Origin: Verrucomicrobiales bacterium
Lineage (GTDB): Bacteria > Verrucomicrobiota > Verrucomicrobiae > Limisphaerales > UBA9464
DNA: 24,055 bases
Assembly: GCA_005789375.1 (NCBI GenBank)
Contig: SXXZ01000020.1
Location: 1 to 24,055 of the forward strand
Direction of reading: 5' to 3'
Under the pieces are notes generated by a model. The model did no database searches and was not told the origin of the DNA. It saw nothing but the letters and a program-made list of their open reading frames with translations. The translations under genes and the position numbers were made by a program. Shown here piece after piece: positions 6,429-15,700 of the stretch. Position 1 is the stretch's first letter; the number at the start of each line of letters is the position of its first letter.

Positions 6429-9338
6429 ATGACTGAATTGATGCCACCGCGCCAGGCCTCTGGGTTTCCAAGAGGTGTGACGGCCTGGTTGAACACGGGA
6501 GTGTCTCGTATTTTTCGAAGGGTCGTCCCACTGGCTATGGCTGTCGCGATGCTGGCTCAGACCGAGGCGGCAGAGCCGGCCGCTTCGGGGTCTCTCTTCA
6601 ATCGAGCCCAGACGCATTGGGCCTTCCAACCGTTGTTGGCATCGGTGCCAGGTCGAGGGTCTCAACCCGCGTCTCCTGGATCCGAGGTGGGCCCCTTGGA
6701 CCGGTTTGTCGAACTGCGCTTGCGAGCTCAGGGCTTGTCCCCAAGCCCGCAGGCCGATGCGGCCACCCGTTTGCGCCGGATGGCATTGGTACTCACCGGA
6801 TTGCCTCCGACTCCGGAAGATCTCCAGGCCTTTGTCGCTGACCACCGACCCGAGGCCACGGAGCTTTGGTTGGAGAGGTCTCTCGCCTCACCGGCCTATG
6901 GAGAACGCTGGGCCCAGCACTGGCTGGATGCGGCGGGGTATGCCGATTCCAACGGATACTTCAACGCCGACTCGGATCGCCCCTTGGCCTTTCGTTACCG
7001 GGACTACGTGATCCGGTCGATCAACCAAGACAAACCGTTTGACCGCTGGGTCCGGGAGCAATTGGCCGGCGACGAAATGGCAGGATGGAAGCCCGGCGAT
7101 CCGGTGACTCCGGAAATCCGGGAGTTGCTGGAAGCGACCCATTTCCTGCGCAACGGTCAGGATGGTACCGGCGAATCGGACGGCAATCCGGATGAGGTCC
7201 GTGTGGATCGCTATTATGCGTTGGAAGCCTGCCAGCAAATCATCGGCTCCAGCCTGCTGGGATTAACGGTTCAGTGTGCCAAGTGCCACGACCACAAGTT
7301 CGAACCCATCACCCAGAAGGACTATTATGCATTTCAGGCCTTCTTCTATCCGGCCTTTCCGATCGAGGATTGGGTGAAGCCCAACGACCGGGTCATCGAG
7401 GCGCCGCTGAGCGGTGAACACGCCGACTGGTTGGCATCCGAGCGTCGCTGGGAACACGGCGAAGCCCAAGCCCGTGCGGCGTTGTCGCGCTGGATGGTCG
7501 AGCATCAGTCTCCGCTGAAACCCTTATGGGAAGACTCGTTCGACGGCCTGGGATCTCTCGGAGACCGTTGGTCCAACACGGTGCCTGGAGAGGATCAACC
7601 TGCTGGCTCACCGCCCGTTTCCATCGGCGGTTCGGTGGGCCCCGCGGCGCGGGTGAAGGAGGGCGTTTTGCAACTGATCGAAGGCGGCGGGTCTGGGGAC
7701 CGGTGGTTGTCCACTCGTTCACCGTTCTCGTGGCAACCGCCGTTGGTGGGGGATTGGATTCAGGTTACCTTTGACCTGGTCGCATCGAAGATCGAAGGCC
7801 AAGCCCAGGATTCCGATCGCATCGGTTACGTGCTGGCCGCCCACGATTTTGCTGATCGCGGAACTCAGTCCGGCGGCAACCTACTCATCGACGGTCACCC
7901 TACTGGGGCCAGCACCGTGCACCTCGATTACCCCGGTGCGGACTCCAAGTCCATTGGCAGCATTGGTGGGCAAGGTTATCGGGCCGGGCACAATTACGGC
8001 GTCCGCATCACCCGTTTGGAGAAAGACCGATTCTCGCTCCAGCACTGGGTGGATGGGATGGCCGATGGAACTCCGCTGACCTTGTCGGCCTCGGACCTGC
8101 CGCCGGGCGGGTTTGCCTTTGAGTTGTGTTGTGGCCGTAGCTTCCAGGTCGATCAGGTGCGTATTCAGGCTTCTCCGCGTGCGGGAACCCCAGAATACGA
8201 GCGCTGGTTGACCTACGAACGGGCACTGCAAACTCAAGTCCAGGAGAGGGACCGTCGGTTGGCTGTTATCAAGGCTCAGCGATTGCCCAAACCGGGACGC
8301 ATTGCGTGGGTCAGCGACGTGCATTCGGAGCCACGCCCGGTGCCCTTGCTAAAACGCGGCAACCCCAAGACCCCGGGTGAGCCGGTCGAGCCGGCCTTTC
8401 CGGGGTTTCTGGATCGCGGGCAGAAACTCCCAGCGGCGTTGCCTGTCCCTCACGGGCGGACCACCGGCCGGCGGTTGGCTTGGGCGCACTGGTTGACGGC
8501 GCCCGGCACTCCGCAAGCGGCCTTGCTGGCGCGCGTCACCGTCAACCGGATTTGGCAGCAGTGCTGGGGTATCGGATTGGTGGAGACTTCAGAAAATCTC
8601 GGCTTGAGCGGAGCCCCTCCGACCCATCCGGAGTTGTTAGAATGGTTGGCGGCCGAGTTCGTGAATTCAGGCTGGAGCCTAAAGCATCTCCATCGGCAAA
8701 TCTTGGGTTCCCGCACATTCCAGCAATCTAGTGCGCCCCGTGCGGAGGCGATGTCCGTCGATCCGTCCAATCGAGGATTATGGCGCTTCCCCGTCCACCG
8801 GCTCGATGCCGAGGGAATTCGTGACCTCATGATCGCAGTCAGCGGGGTTTTGGATCCGAAATCCAGCGGTCCGTATGTTCCTACCCCGCGCAACGGCGAC
8901 GGAGAAGTTTTGGCAGAGGAGTCCGCGCCGGGAGCACGGGCTCGTTCAGTGTTTCTCCAACACCGTCGGACGCAGGTGCCGACCTGGTTGGTTAACTTCG
9001 ATGCGCCGTCGGTGGTGTTCAACTGCACCCGTCGGGCCCGGACCACCATGCCGCTGCAATCCCTGAGCTTGCTCAATTCGGAGTTCACGCTGCAGCGGGC
9101 TCGGGATTTGGTTCTTCGGCTCGATCGGGAGTGCGGGGCTTCAGAGAAGGCGCGCATTCAGTGGGCCTTTTTGCTGGTTTGCAGTCGTGAACCCGATGCC
9201 TCCGAGCGCTCGGCGTCGGAAGAGTTTCTGCGCCATCAGCTATCTCTTTATACGGCCCATCCCGATTCCAACCAGCGGGCGTGGCGTGATTTCGCTCAAT
9301 CGCTCTTCACCCTCAACGATTGCCTCTACCTCCGATGA
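6429..9338 (+). CDS. DUF1549/DUF1553 domain protein (planctomycete-type PSCyt2/PSD1)
   Basis: The product is about 969 residues with a signal-like stretch (RRVVPLAMAVAMLA). The DUF1549 domain (about residues 90-330) shows ERWAQHWLDAAGYADSNGY and a C283-A-K-C286-H287-D-H-K motif. A LamG-like beta-rich insert follows (about 360-590). The DUF1553 domain (about 690-965) carries RVTVNRIWQQCWG and ENLGLSGAPPTHPELLEWLA. No separate N-terminal PSCyt1 cytochrome domain is present, so the only CxxCH is the one inside DUF1549. Its function is not established; these proteins pair with DUF1501 proteins in Planctomycetes and Verrucomicrobia. Start choice is uncertain: ATG 6429 is used, while TTG 6384 falls in repeat DNA and GTG 6477 and 6501 are alternatives nearer the signal sequence. 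The stop overlaps the next start by 4 nt (ATGA). Confidence 0.88.
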   Translation: MTELMPPRQASGFPRGVTAWLNTGVSRIFRRVVPLAMAVAMLAQTEAAEPAASGSLFNRAQTHWAFQPLLASVPGRGSQPASPGSEVGPLDRFVELRLRAQGLSPSPQADAATRLRRMALVLTGLPPTPEDLQAFVADHRPEATELWLERSLASPAYGERWAQHWLDAAGYADSNGYFNADSDRPLAFRYRDYVIRSINQDKPFDRWVREQLAGDEMAGWKPGDPVTPEIRELLEATHFLRNGQDGTGESDGNPDEVRVDRYYALEACQQIIGSSLLGLTVQCAKCHDHKFEPITQKDYYAFQAFFYPAFPIEDWVKPNDRVIEAPLSGEHADWLASERRWEHGEAQARAALSRWMVEHQSPLKPLWEDSFDGLGSLGDRWSNTVPGEDQPAGSPPVSIGGSVGPAARVKEGVLQLIEGGGSGDRWLSTRSPFSWQPPLVGDWIQVTFDLVASKIEGQAQDSDRIGYVLAAHDFADRGTQSGGNLLIDGHPTGASTVHLDYPGADSKSIGSIGGQGYRAGHNYGVRITRLEKDRFSLQHWVDGMADGTPLTLSASDLPPGGFAFELCCGRSFQVDQVRIQASPRAGTPEYERWLTYERALQTQVQERDRRLAVIKAQRLPKPGRIAWVSDVHSEPRPVPLLKRGNPKTPGEPVEPAFPGFLDRGQKLPAALPVPHGRTTGRRLAWAHWLTAPGTPQAALLARVTVNRIWQQCWGIGLVETSENLGLSGAPPTHPELLEWLAAEFVNSGWSLKHLHRQILGSRTFQQSSAPRAEAMSVDPSNRGLWRFPVHRLDAEGIRDLMIAVSGVLDPKSSGPYVPTPRNGDGEVLAEESAPGARARSVFLQHRRTQVPTWLVNFDAPSVVFNCTRRARTTMPLQSLSLLNSEFTLQRARDLVLRLDRECGASEKARIQWAFLLVCSREPDASERSASEEFLRHQLSLYTAHPDSNQRAWRDFAQSLFTLNDCLYLR

Positions 9339-10738
9339 ACCCCTCCATGGATTTTCTGTCGCGGCGTGGTTTTCTGGGGCGTTCGGCCGGAAGCCTGGGT
9401 TTCCTGGCGCTTCAACAATTGTTGTCGCGGGATCCACTTCTGGCAGCTGGAGCCGTTGCGCCAGCACACCGACGACCTAAGGCGAGAGCGGTCATCAGTC
9501 TTTTTCAACACGGGGGACCCAGTCAGATGGATCTCTTCGACTACAAACCCGCTTTAAATCGTTGGAGTGGGCAACCGTATCCGGGTGGAGATCTGGAGGT
9601 TCACTTCGACAAGCAGGCAGGTAATGTATTGGGGGCTCCCTATCAATTTCGGCCTCAGGGTCAGTGCGGCATGCATCTTTCAGAATTGCTGCCGCATACC
9701 GGATCCATCGCCGACGACATTACCCTGATCCGTTCCATGACCACCGGGTCGGTGGATCACGAATCGGCGTTGCGCATCATGCATACGGGGCGGTTTCTGG
9801 CGGGATTGCCCTCGATGGGTTCCTGGGTGCTGTATGGCCTAGGTTCGGAGAATGAAAATTTGCCGGCGTACGTGGTGCTGTCGGATCCCGGGGGCCTCCC
9901 GGTCGATGGTGAGCGGAATTGGTCCTCCGGATTCCTTCCGGCGTTGTATCAGGGAACGCCCTTCCGCAGTGGCAAGACGCCGGTGTTTCATTTGCAAACA
10001 CCGGCCGGTGTTTCTGCCGAGGCGCGGCGTCATCAATTGGACTTCATCACCCGTCTGAACCGGCATCAGTCCGAGCGCGATCCGGCCAATTCCGAATGGC
10101 AGGCACGGTTGGCCCAATTCGAGACCGCCGCCCGCATGCAAACCGCCGTGCCCGAGGTGATGGACGTGTCGGGGGAATCGGCGGCCCCGCGGCGGCTCTA
10201 CGGCCTCGACCACCCGGTGACTGCCGAATACGGGCGGCGGTGCCTCATCGCCCGGCGTCTGGTCGAGCGGGGCGTGCGGTTCGTGCAGTTGTTCTTGAGC
10301 GGTCAGCCTTGGGACACCCACGACAAAAACGCCGAGCGTCTCAAGGGCCTCTGTGCCATGACCGACCAGCCCAGTGCCGCACTGGTCCAGGACCTCAAAG
10401 CCCGTGGGTTGCTCGACGACACCATTGTGCTTTGGACCGGCGAATTCGGGCGTCTGCCGATCTCCCAGGGCAAAGACGGTCGCGATCACAATCGGCACGC
10501 ATTTTCTCTGTGGGTTGCGGGTGGCGGTTTTAAAGCGGGGCATGTCCACGGAGCGACCGATGAGTTCGGCTACAAGGCGGTTCAGGACGTGGTGAGTGTC
10601 CACGACTTCCATGCCACACTGTTGGGACAATTGGGGCTAGATCACACCCGCCTCCATGTTTCCCACGAGGGACGCGAAGCGAGCCTCACGGATGCGGAAG
10701 TGACCGGAGCCAAGCCGGTGCCCTCACTCCTGGCTTAA
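9335..10738 (+). CDS. DUF1501 family protein, Tat-exported
   Basis: The 467-residue product begins with a twin-arginine signal (LSRRGFLGRSAGSLGFLALQQ), so it is probably exported folded. The body shows the DUF1501 pattern: FQHGGPSQMDLFDYKP near the start, RRCLIARRLVERGVRFVQLF in the middle, then WDTHDKN and the GEFGRLPISQGKDGRDHN segment, with His and Asp residues in positions suiting metal binding. From general knowledge, DUF1501 belongs to the alkaline phosphatase/sulfatase-like fold group, but its substrate is unknown. ATG 9335 overlaps the stop of the DUF1549 gene as ATGA, which suggests translational coupling and one shared process. A later in-frame ATG at 9347 is an alternative start that keeps the Tat motif. 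Confidence 0.92.
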   Translation: MNPSMDFLSRRGFLGRSAGSLGFLALQQLLSRDPLLAAGAVAPAHRRPKARAVISLFQHGGPSQMDLFDYKPALNRWSGQPYPGGDLEVHFDKQAGNVLGAPYQFRPQGQCGMHLSELLPHTGSIADDITLIRSMTTGSVDHESALRIMHTGRFLAGLPSMGSWVLYGLGSENENLPAYVVLSDPGGLPVDGERNWSSGFLPALYQGTPFRSGKTPVFHLQTPAGVSAEARRHQLDFITRLNRHQSERDPANSEWQARLAQFETAARMQTAVPEVMDVSGESAAPRRLYGLDHPVTAEYGRRCLIARRLVERGVRFVQLFLSGQPWDTHDKNAERLKGLCAMTDQPSAALVQDLKARGLLDDTIVLWTGEFGRLPISQGKDGRDHNRHAFSLWVAGGGFKAGHVHGATDEFGYKAVQDVVSVHDFHATLLGQLGLDHTRLHVSHEGREASLTDAEVTGAKPVPSLLA

Positions 10739-10753
10739 GCCCTCACTCCGAAA

Positions 10754-10770
10754 GATCCCAGCGTTGCGAG
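10754..10770 (+). repeat. 17-bp dispersed repeat, copy 2
   Basis: Exact second copy of GATCCCAGCGTTGCGAG (also at 6337-6353), in the 62-bp gap between the DUF1501 gene and ubiD. A degenerate relative may lie at 23695-23713 (GAAAGA then GTTGCGAG). Confidence 0.65.
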
Positions 10771-10800
10771 ATTACCCACGGGCCGTACCGTCACGCCAGC

Positions 10801-12327
10801 ATGGCGTTTGAATCGTTCCGGGACTGGGTAGAGTCGCTCGAAAAAGCGGGTGAGTTGATCCGTATTTCGCATCCCGTCGCCACGGAGTTGGAGATCACCG
10901 AGATCGCCGACCGTGAAATGAAGAAGCCGGGTGGCGGCAAGGCGTTGCTCTTCGAGAAGCCCACGGTCCGGGGCGTTGTTTCCCCGTTCCCGGTGGCCAT
11001 CAATACGCTCGGCTCCTGGAAGCGCATGGCCATGAGCATGAATGCCGCTTCGGTGGACGACGTGGCCGCCGAACTGGGTGGACTCATGAAGGCCCGCCCC
11101 CCGGCTTCCATGAAAGAGGCGTTGCGGCTCCTGTCGCTGGCCTTGGATTTGCGCCATGCGAAACCTAAGACGGTGAAGAGTGGCCCCTGCAAGGAGGTGA
11201 TCCACCGATTCGATGCCCCGGCTCGTCGGCAGGAGCCGTGGCCCGATGCGCCCGACTGGCGGAAGGGAACCGATCCGTTGCCACCCACACTGGCCGACTT
11301 GCCCATCCTCAAGTGCTGGCCGCTCGATGGGGGGCGTTTTGTGACGTTGCCGTGCGTGGTTACGCAAGATCCGGACACGGGGGCCCGCAATTTGGGCATG
11401 TACCGGATCCAGGTTTACGACGACCGCACGACCGGTGTGCACTGGCAGTTGCAGAAGGTCGCTGCGCGCCACGGCCGTCGTTATTACGAGACCGGTCAAC
11501 GCATGCCTGTCGCCATCTTTCTCGGTGGCGATCCCATGTTCCCCTTCGCCGCCACTGCTCCATTGCCCGATGGATTGGATGAATTCTTGTTGGCTGGATA
11601 TTTGCGCAAAAAGGCCGTCGAACTGGTGAAGTGCGAGACCAATGACCTCGAAGTTCCGGCCAATGCCGACTTTGTCATCGAGGGGTATGTGGATCCGACC
11701 GAACCCCTGCGGATGGAAGGCCCCTTTGGAGACCACACCGGATATTACACGCTGCCTGAGCCGTATCCCGTGCTCCATGTTACGGCCATTACCCATCGTA
11801 AGGATGCGGTGTATCCGGCCACCATCGTGGGCATTCCGCCGATGGAGGATTTCTACATTGGTGCGGCGTCGGTGAAGCTCTTCCTGCCGATTTTCCAGAT
11901 GAACTTCCCGGAGATCGTGGACATCTCTCTGCCGGCAGAAGGCACCTTCCACAACTTGGTGGTGGTGAGCATTCGCAAGACCTATCCCATGCAGGCCTAC
12001 AAGATCATGCACGGCCTCTGGGGCATGGGGCAGATGATGTTCTCGAAGTACATCATCGTGGTGGATGCCGAGGTGAATGTTCACGATACCCGCGAGGTGC
12101 TCTTCCACCTCTTCGCTGACACCGATCCGCAGCGCGACACCTTGCTGACGCGCGGACCGTCCGATGTGCTCGACCATGCGACCTCGCACATCGGCGTCGG
12201 CGGAAAAATGGGGTTCGACGCTACGCGCAAGCTGCTGGGCGAAGGATTCGATCGCCCTTGGCCGCCGATCATCCAGATGGATGCGGCGGTGAAGGCGAAG
12301 GTCTCCTTGATGACGTCTCCGGGTTGA
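10801..12327 (+). CDS. ubiD: UbiD family decarboxylase
   Basis: The 508-residue protein matches UbiD along its whole length (E. coli UbiD is about 497). Recognisable blocks are LEITEIADREM near residue 30, ARNLGMYRIQVYDDRTTGVHW (prenylated-FMN and metal site region, near 200), VKCETNDLEVPANADFVIEGY, EGPFGDHTGYYTLPEPYPV with the conserved acidic residues, and VVSIRKTYPMQA. The family decarboxylates aromatic or unsaturated acids with prenylated FMN made by UbiX. In a menaquinone-using phylum the likely substrate is a quinone precursor, so a futalosine-pathway (MqnL-like) role is possible; this is inference. No ubiX is in the window. It starts 62 bp after the DUF1501 gene on the same strand without a clear ribosome site and may or may not share its transcript. 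Confidence 0.9.
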   Translation: MAFESFRDWVESLEKAGELIRISHPVATELEITEIADREMKKPGGGKALLFEKPTVRGVVSPFPVAINTLGSWKRMAMSMNAASVDDVAAELGGLMKARPPASMKEALRLLSLALDLRHAKPKTVKSGPCKEVIHRFDAPARRQEPWPDAPDWRKGTDPLPPTLADLPILKCWPLDGGRFVTLPCVVTQDPDTGARNLGMYRIQVYDDRTTGVHWQLQKVAARHGRRYYETGQRMPVAIFLGGDPMFPFAATAPLPDGLDEFLLAGYLRKKAVELVKCETNDLEVPANADFVIEGYVDPTEPLRMEGPFGDHTGYYTLPEPYPVLHVTAITHRKDAVYPATIVGIPPMEDFYIGAASVKLFLPIFQMNFPEIVDISLPAEGTFHNLVVVSIRKTYPMQAYKIMHGLWGMGQMMFSKYIIVVDAEVNVHDTREVLFHLFADTDPQRDTLLTRGPSDVLDHATSHIGVGGKMGFDATRKLLGEGFDRPWPPIIQMDAAVKAKVSLMTSPG

Positions 12328-12333
12328 ATCTCA

Positions 12334-12362
12334 GCAACGTTCCGGCACCTACGGAAAGTTGC
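12334..12362 (+). terminator. Stem-loop just after ubiD
   Basis: GCAAC-g-TTCCG (12334-12344) pairs with CGGAA-a-GTTGC (12352-12362) around a 7-nt loop, giving 10 pairs and one G/A mismatch. It begins 7 nt after the ubiD stop, the expected place for a terminator, but no clean T-tract follows. It could also act as an mRNA-end stabiliser. Confidence 0.5.
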
Positions 12363-12558
12363 CGGTTTGAAAACTACGGTTTTGCCGGATCCTCGGATCT
12401 GTTTTCTTCCAAATTAAGAACTACCGGTTTCTTCCGTCTTCCAGATGAGGTCGAAAGAGTCCGGGTCCCGCCAAACTAAATAAACAGTCACTCGAGCAAC
12501 CGACAATTTTGGGGCCGGATCGATGATCCGTTGAGTGTCTGGGTTCAGTGGTTCTCAA

Positions 12559-12656
12559 ACCGGCAGTGTGCGACGACGATTATTTTTCCCAGCGCATTGC
12601 CTCACGATTTTGGTTACTGGAGGCGAGGGAATAATTGTCGTTGAACACGGCAGGTT
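12559..12656. repeat. Large imperfect inverted repeat (cruciform or MITE-like)
   Basis: The left arm ACCGGCAGTGTGCGACGACG followed by ATTATTTTTCCC mirrors the right arm GGGAATAATTGTCG followed by TTGAACACGGCAGGT, with a few mismatches and small gaps. Nearer the centre GCCTC (12599-12603) pairs with GAGGC (12620-12624) around about 16 nt. Arms of about 45 bp make this the largest palindrome seen in the window. It may be a bidirectional terminator, a miniature mobile element or a structured RNA; no coding capacity is visible. Confidence 0.55.
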
Positions 12657-12691
12657 CCGTCGGTTTTCACTTCGTCACTGACAGCTGAACT

Positions 12692-12710
12692 GCCCCGTTT
12701 AACGCGGGGC
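12692..12710. other. Short GC hairpin near the sulfatase-fusion 3' end
   Basis: GCCCCG (12692-12697) and CGGGGC (12705-12710) form a 6-bp stem around TTTAACG. It lies about 50 bp past the stop of the minus-strand sulfatase fusion. No T-tract follows in either direction, so a terminator role is only possible. Confidence 0.35.
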
Positions 12711-12761
12711 GCCGTTGAAGGTATCGAGCGAATGGGTTGCGTCCGGCGCAGCCTAGCCGAA

Positions 12762-15700
12762 TCAGCGCGCGGTCTTCCTCGGGGAGGCTGCTTTCAGGGT
12801 TTCTTTAAGCGGTACCTCGCAGAAGGTGAGCGCAGCGATGCCATTGAGGCCGCGCAACAGGCGTTCCGGATCCCAAGACGCGCTGTCGAGGTAAGTGAGG
12901 GTTTTGGCCTCGTAAGGTTGTTGCAAGGTTAGGATCAACCGGTTGCCGTCGGCCTTACCGGAAGCGATGCGATCCTTGCTGCCATCGAGCCAGAAATCGC
13001 GGATTAGAGCAGGATCCCAGCGCACGGGTTGATCGAACTCCAACACCAATTGGGAGTGGGTTGAATCCGCATAGGCGGCCCGCAACAAGTGGGGAGCCGT
13101 GATGGATTTCTTGGGTTCTAGCCCGTGCAGATCGCGATCGATCAACGGGGCGATGAGGCGGGCCATCTCCGCATAGCCTTGGGCCGGATAGTGGCATCCT
13201 CCGGGAGGTTGGATGCCCAGACTGGACATCACTGTTAGGTGCGACAGGGCCGAGGGGAGATTTCGCTGCACCTCTCGGAGTCGGTTGTCTGATCCATCGG
13301 TGCCCATGGAACAGGCCTTGGGCCAGATCTGGAAGGCGTAGTGGTGGCGTAGGTTCGGGTAATCGGTGGCCCAGGCCGCGGCGAGGTCGATGAAGAGTGA
13401 TCGGTACGTTTCCCAACCATAGCCACCACTGGGGCCGTCAGCGCCTTGGTCGTTTTCGCCCTGATGCCAAATCACCGCGCGGACGCCGTGGGTTAGCCGT
13501 GCGGCGCGCGCTCGAGCCAGCAAGCGACCGTAGATCGTGGTTGGGTCCGTTGGATGGGTTGGGTTGCGCTGATGCTGATCGATACGGCTGCCCCCCACGG
13601 CTCCATTCAAGAAGCAAACCGGGATCTGGTGGGTTTCGACCAAGTGGCGGACCAATTCCATGGCCCAATAGCCGACTTGATGGCGTTCACTGTCCCGCCC
13701 GCGATGGAAGGCCGTGCCCCAAGATCCTGCCTCAGCGGGTTCATTCCCCATGCTGCCGAAAGATCGGATCCAATTGCTGCGGAAGTCGGGTTTGTCCGGG
13801 CCCCAATCCGTGGCAACCGCATTGGATTGTCCATCGATCAGGTAGGCATCTCCGCACGCGATATTTGTAGCTGAATGAACTCGTGTCTCCCGCCCCTCAT
13901 GGAGGCGAACCAATTCGAAACGGTATTGGATGAGCCCGGGCTTGAGGGGTAGATCGAAGCGGAAAGACCGATCCGCCTTCACCCGTTCCCGGCGTTGCGT
14001 CACGAGCCTGTCCCTAGCCCCCGCATTCCCCGACGTATCTTGGGCAAACAATCGAACCACCACCGCCTCGGCGGGTTCTTGGATGGAGCCCGTCGCGACC
14101 AGGGTTCCCTCATTGCGGTCGTTTCGGGCGTAGAACTGGTTGTCCTGTGGCAACTCTGCGGATTCGGGGGATCGTTGAACCCACCCATCATGGCTCGGAG
14201 GTTGGACTGTTAACGTTACTGATCGGCGGATCGGCGTGCCCCCATTGTCGATTGTGGCGGTCACGGTCAAGTGGCCCTCATGAAGTGCCCGTTTCAGGAT
14301 GAGGTCATGGCCCTGAATTTCCCGGACCGTGGCCAGTGGCTCCACAGACCAGGTCACCTTCAGTTTTGAAGCTCCGGCAGCGATGAGTGCTGCTTCGGTC
14401 GATTTTAGTTGGGCCTTCAATCGTAGCGGACTGCGCCCGTCCCAGCGACTGGGTGCCCTTAGTGAGAACTCCGGATCCGGGATGGCTTCGCGAAGGGTGA
14501 CAGGGATCTCCTGCTGGCGAATTCCTTCGGGGTACGCTGCATGGAAAGTCAGGGTTACCGATGAGTCTCCTGAAACCCGACCCGCCTCGAGCCGGTAACG
14601 GAACTGGTTCACCGCCACAACCACCGGCTTCCCGTCGGCTTCCCGTCGAGTCCACCACACCCTCTGCGCCCCGCCGGCCCTCGCCATCAACCCCAGAGCC
14701 TGTCCCTCCTCCAAGAAAACCGGAGCCTGTCCCTTGGAGGTAGCCTGTCCCTTGGAGATAGCCTGTCCCTTGGTGATAGCCTGTCCCTTGGTGATAGCCT
14801 GTCCCTTGGTGATAGCCTGTCCCTTGGAAGTTTCGGTCGTTACATCCACCGCGGCATTGAAATCGCGACCGGATTGAACGAGGGGCCCGACGACGGTTTG
14901 TAACGGTTTTTGGTTCTGATACTCCAATCGGATCCAATCTGGGCTGCGAACCTGATTTGAAACGCGAACTTCATCGATAACGCCGTCAAAATCGAAGTGG
15001 TCGTACCACCCCCCAATCCACAGCCTGGCCGGTTGCCGTAGGTTCAATGGAGCTCTGGGTGTCCGGGAGACTCCGTCCAAGATTCCGTTGATGTAGACCT
15101 TGGATTCACCGGCTTCCCAGGTGTGGACGACATGGGTCCACTGATGGGCAGGGACCGGGTTCTGGGTTGCGACGTTGGCTCCGGAAAAATAGCAGTCCAA
15201 CCGGACTTGAGGTGGGCTGGTGTAGTGGAGGACCACCTTACCTTGGTTGTGTTCATTGCCCCAAGCCAGGATCCGGCCGTTGGGTTGATCCGCCCAAAAC
15301 CATGCTTGCGAGGTGTGCGGGCCAGCGCCGGCCGGGTAGCGGTTGGAGGTGTTCCCTCCAAAGATGCCTTGGCCTTCCTTAAAGCGTCGGGCGGTTCCGA
15401 TGACTCCGGGCCTCGGGGTGGTTCCACGGTTTTCCGAAGCCAGGGTTCCGGTGGTGTCCTGGATCGACTCTCCGAGGTGCCAGGTTCCGATATATCCATG
15501 GGATGGGTTGAAGACCTGGGATCCGCTAGAAGCGGTTGGGGCGGTCGGATTTCCCCAGTGAACGCGGAGTTCTTGGCGCTGGTTGCCGCGGATCTGGGGA
15601 ATCAGCACCCAAATCGCAGCGGAACCCTTGTCGGTGTCCCAGGATTCGATTTCGAAAGGAAGAGCCTGTCCCTCGTGTGTTGAAAAGCGCAGGTCCTCCC

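Larger units (their letters stand above)
12328..12761. other. Gene-free convergent intergenic region
   Basis: These 434 bp lie between the ends of ubiD (plus) and the sulfatase fusion (minus). They hold the stem-loop after ubiD, a run of AT-rich sequence with repeated ACTACGG/ACTACCGG-like words (12374-12430), a small palindrome GGATCGATGATCC (about 12517-12529), a roughly 100-bp imperfect inverted repeat (12559-12656) and a 6-bp GC hairpin at 12692-12710. No credible coding frame was found. Confidence 0.7.

Noticed and set aside
6042..6845. 267-codon minus-strand open frame across the monooxygenase/DUF1549 junction
   Set aside because: It overlaps two well-supported plus-strand genes and has a low-complexity, basic composition typical of antisense frames in GC-rich DNA.
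8440..8449. TGCCTGTCCC as another decamer copy
   Set aside because: It has one mismatch and stands alone in a conserved gene. With no cluster nearby it is within reach of chance, as is CGGACAGGCT at 20884.
9839..10630. 263-codon frame antisense to the DUF1501 gene
   Set aside because: Fully inside a conserved gene, with no domain or signal peptide.
10735..12189. 484-codon open frame antisense to ubiD
   Set aside because: It is a shadow of a strongly conserved UbiD gene with biased codon use. Its translation is rich in His, Arg and Gly with no recognisable domain.
14724..14831. CRISPR array
   Set aside because: The units are contiguous 18-bp repeats without unique spacers, in frame within a coding region, and no cas gene is present.
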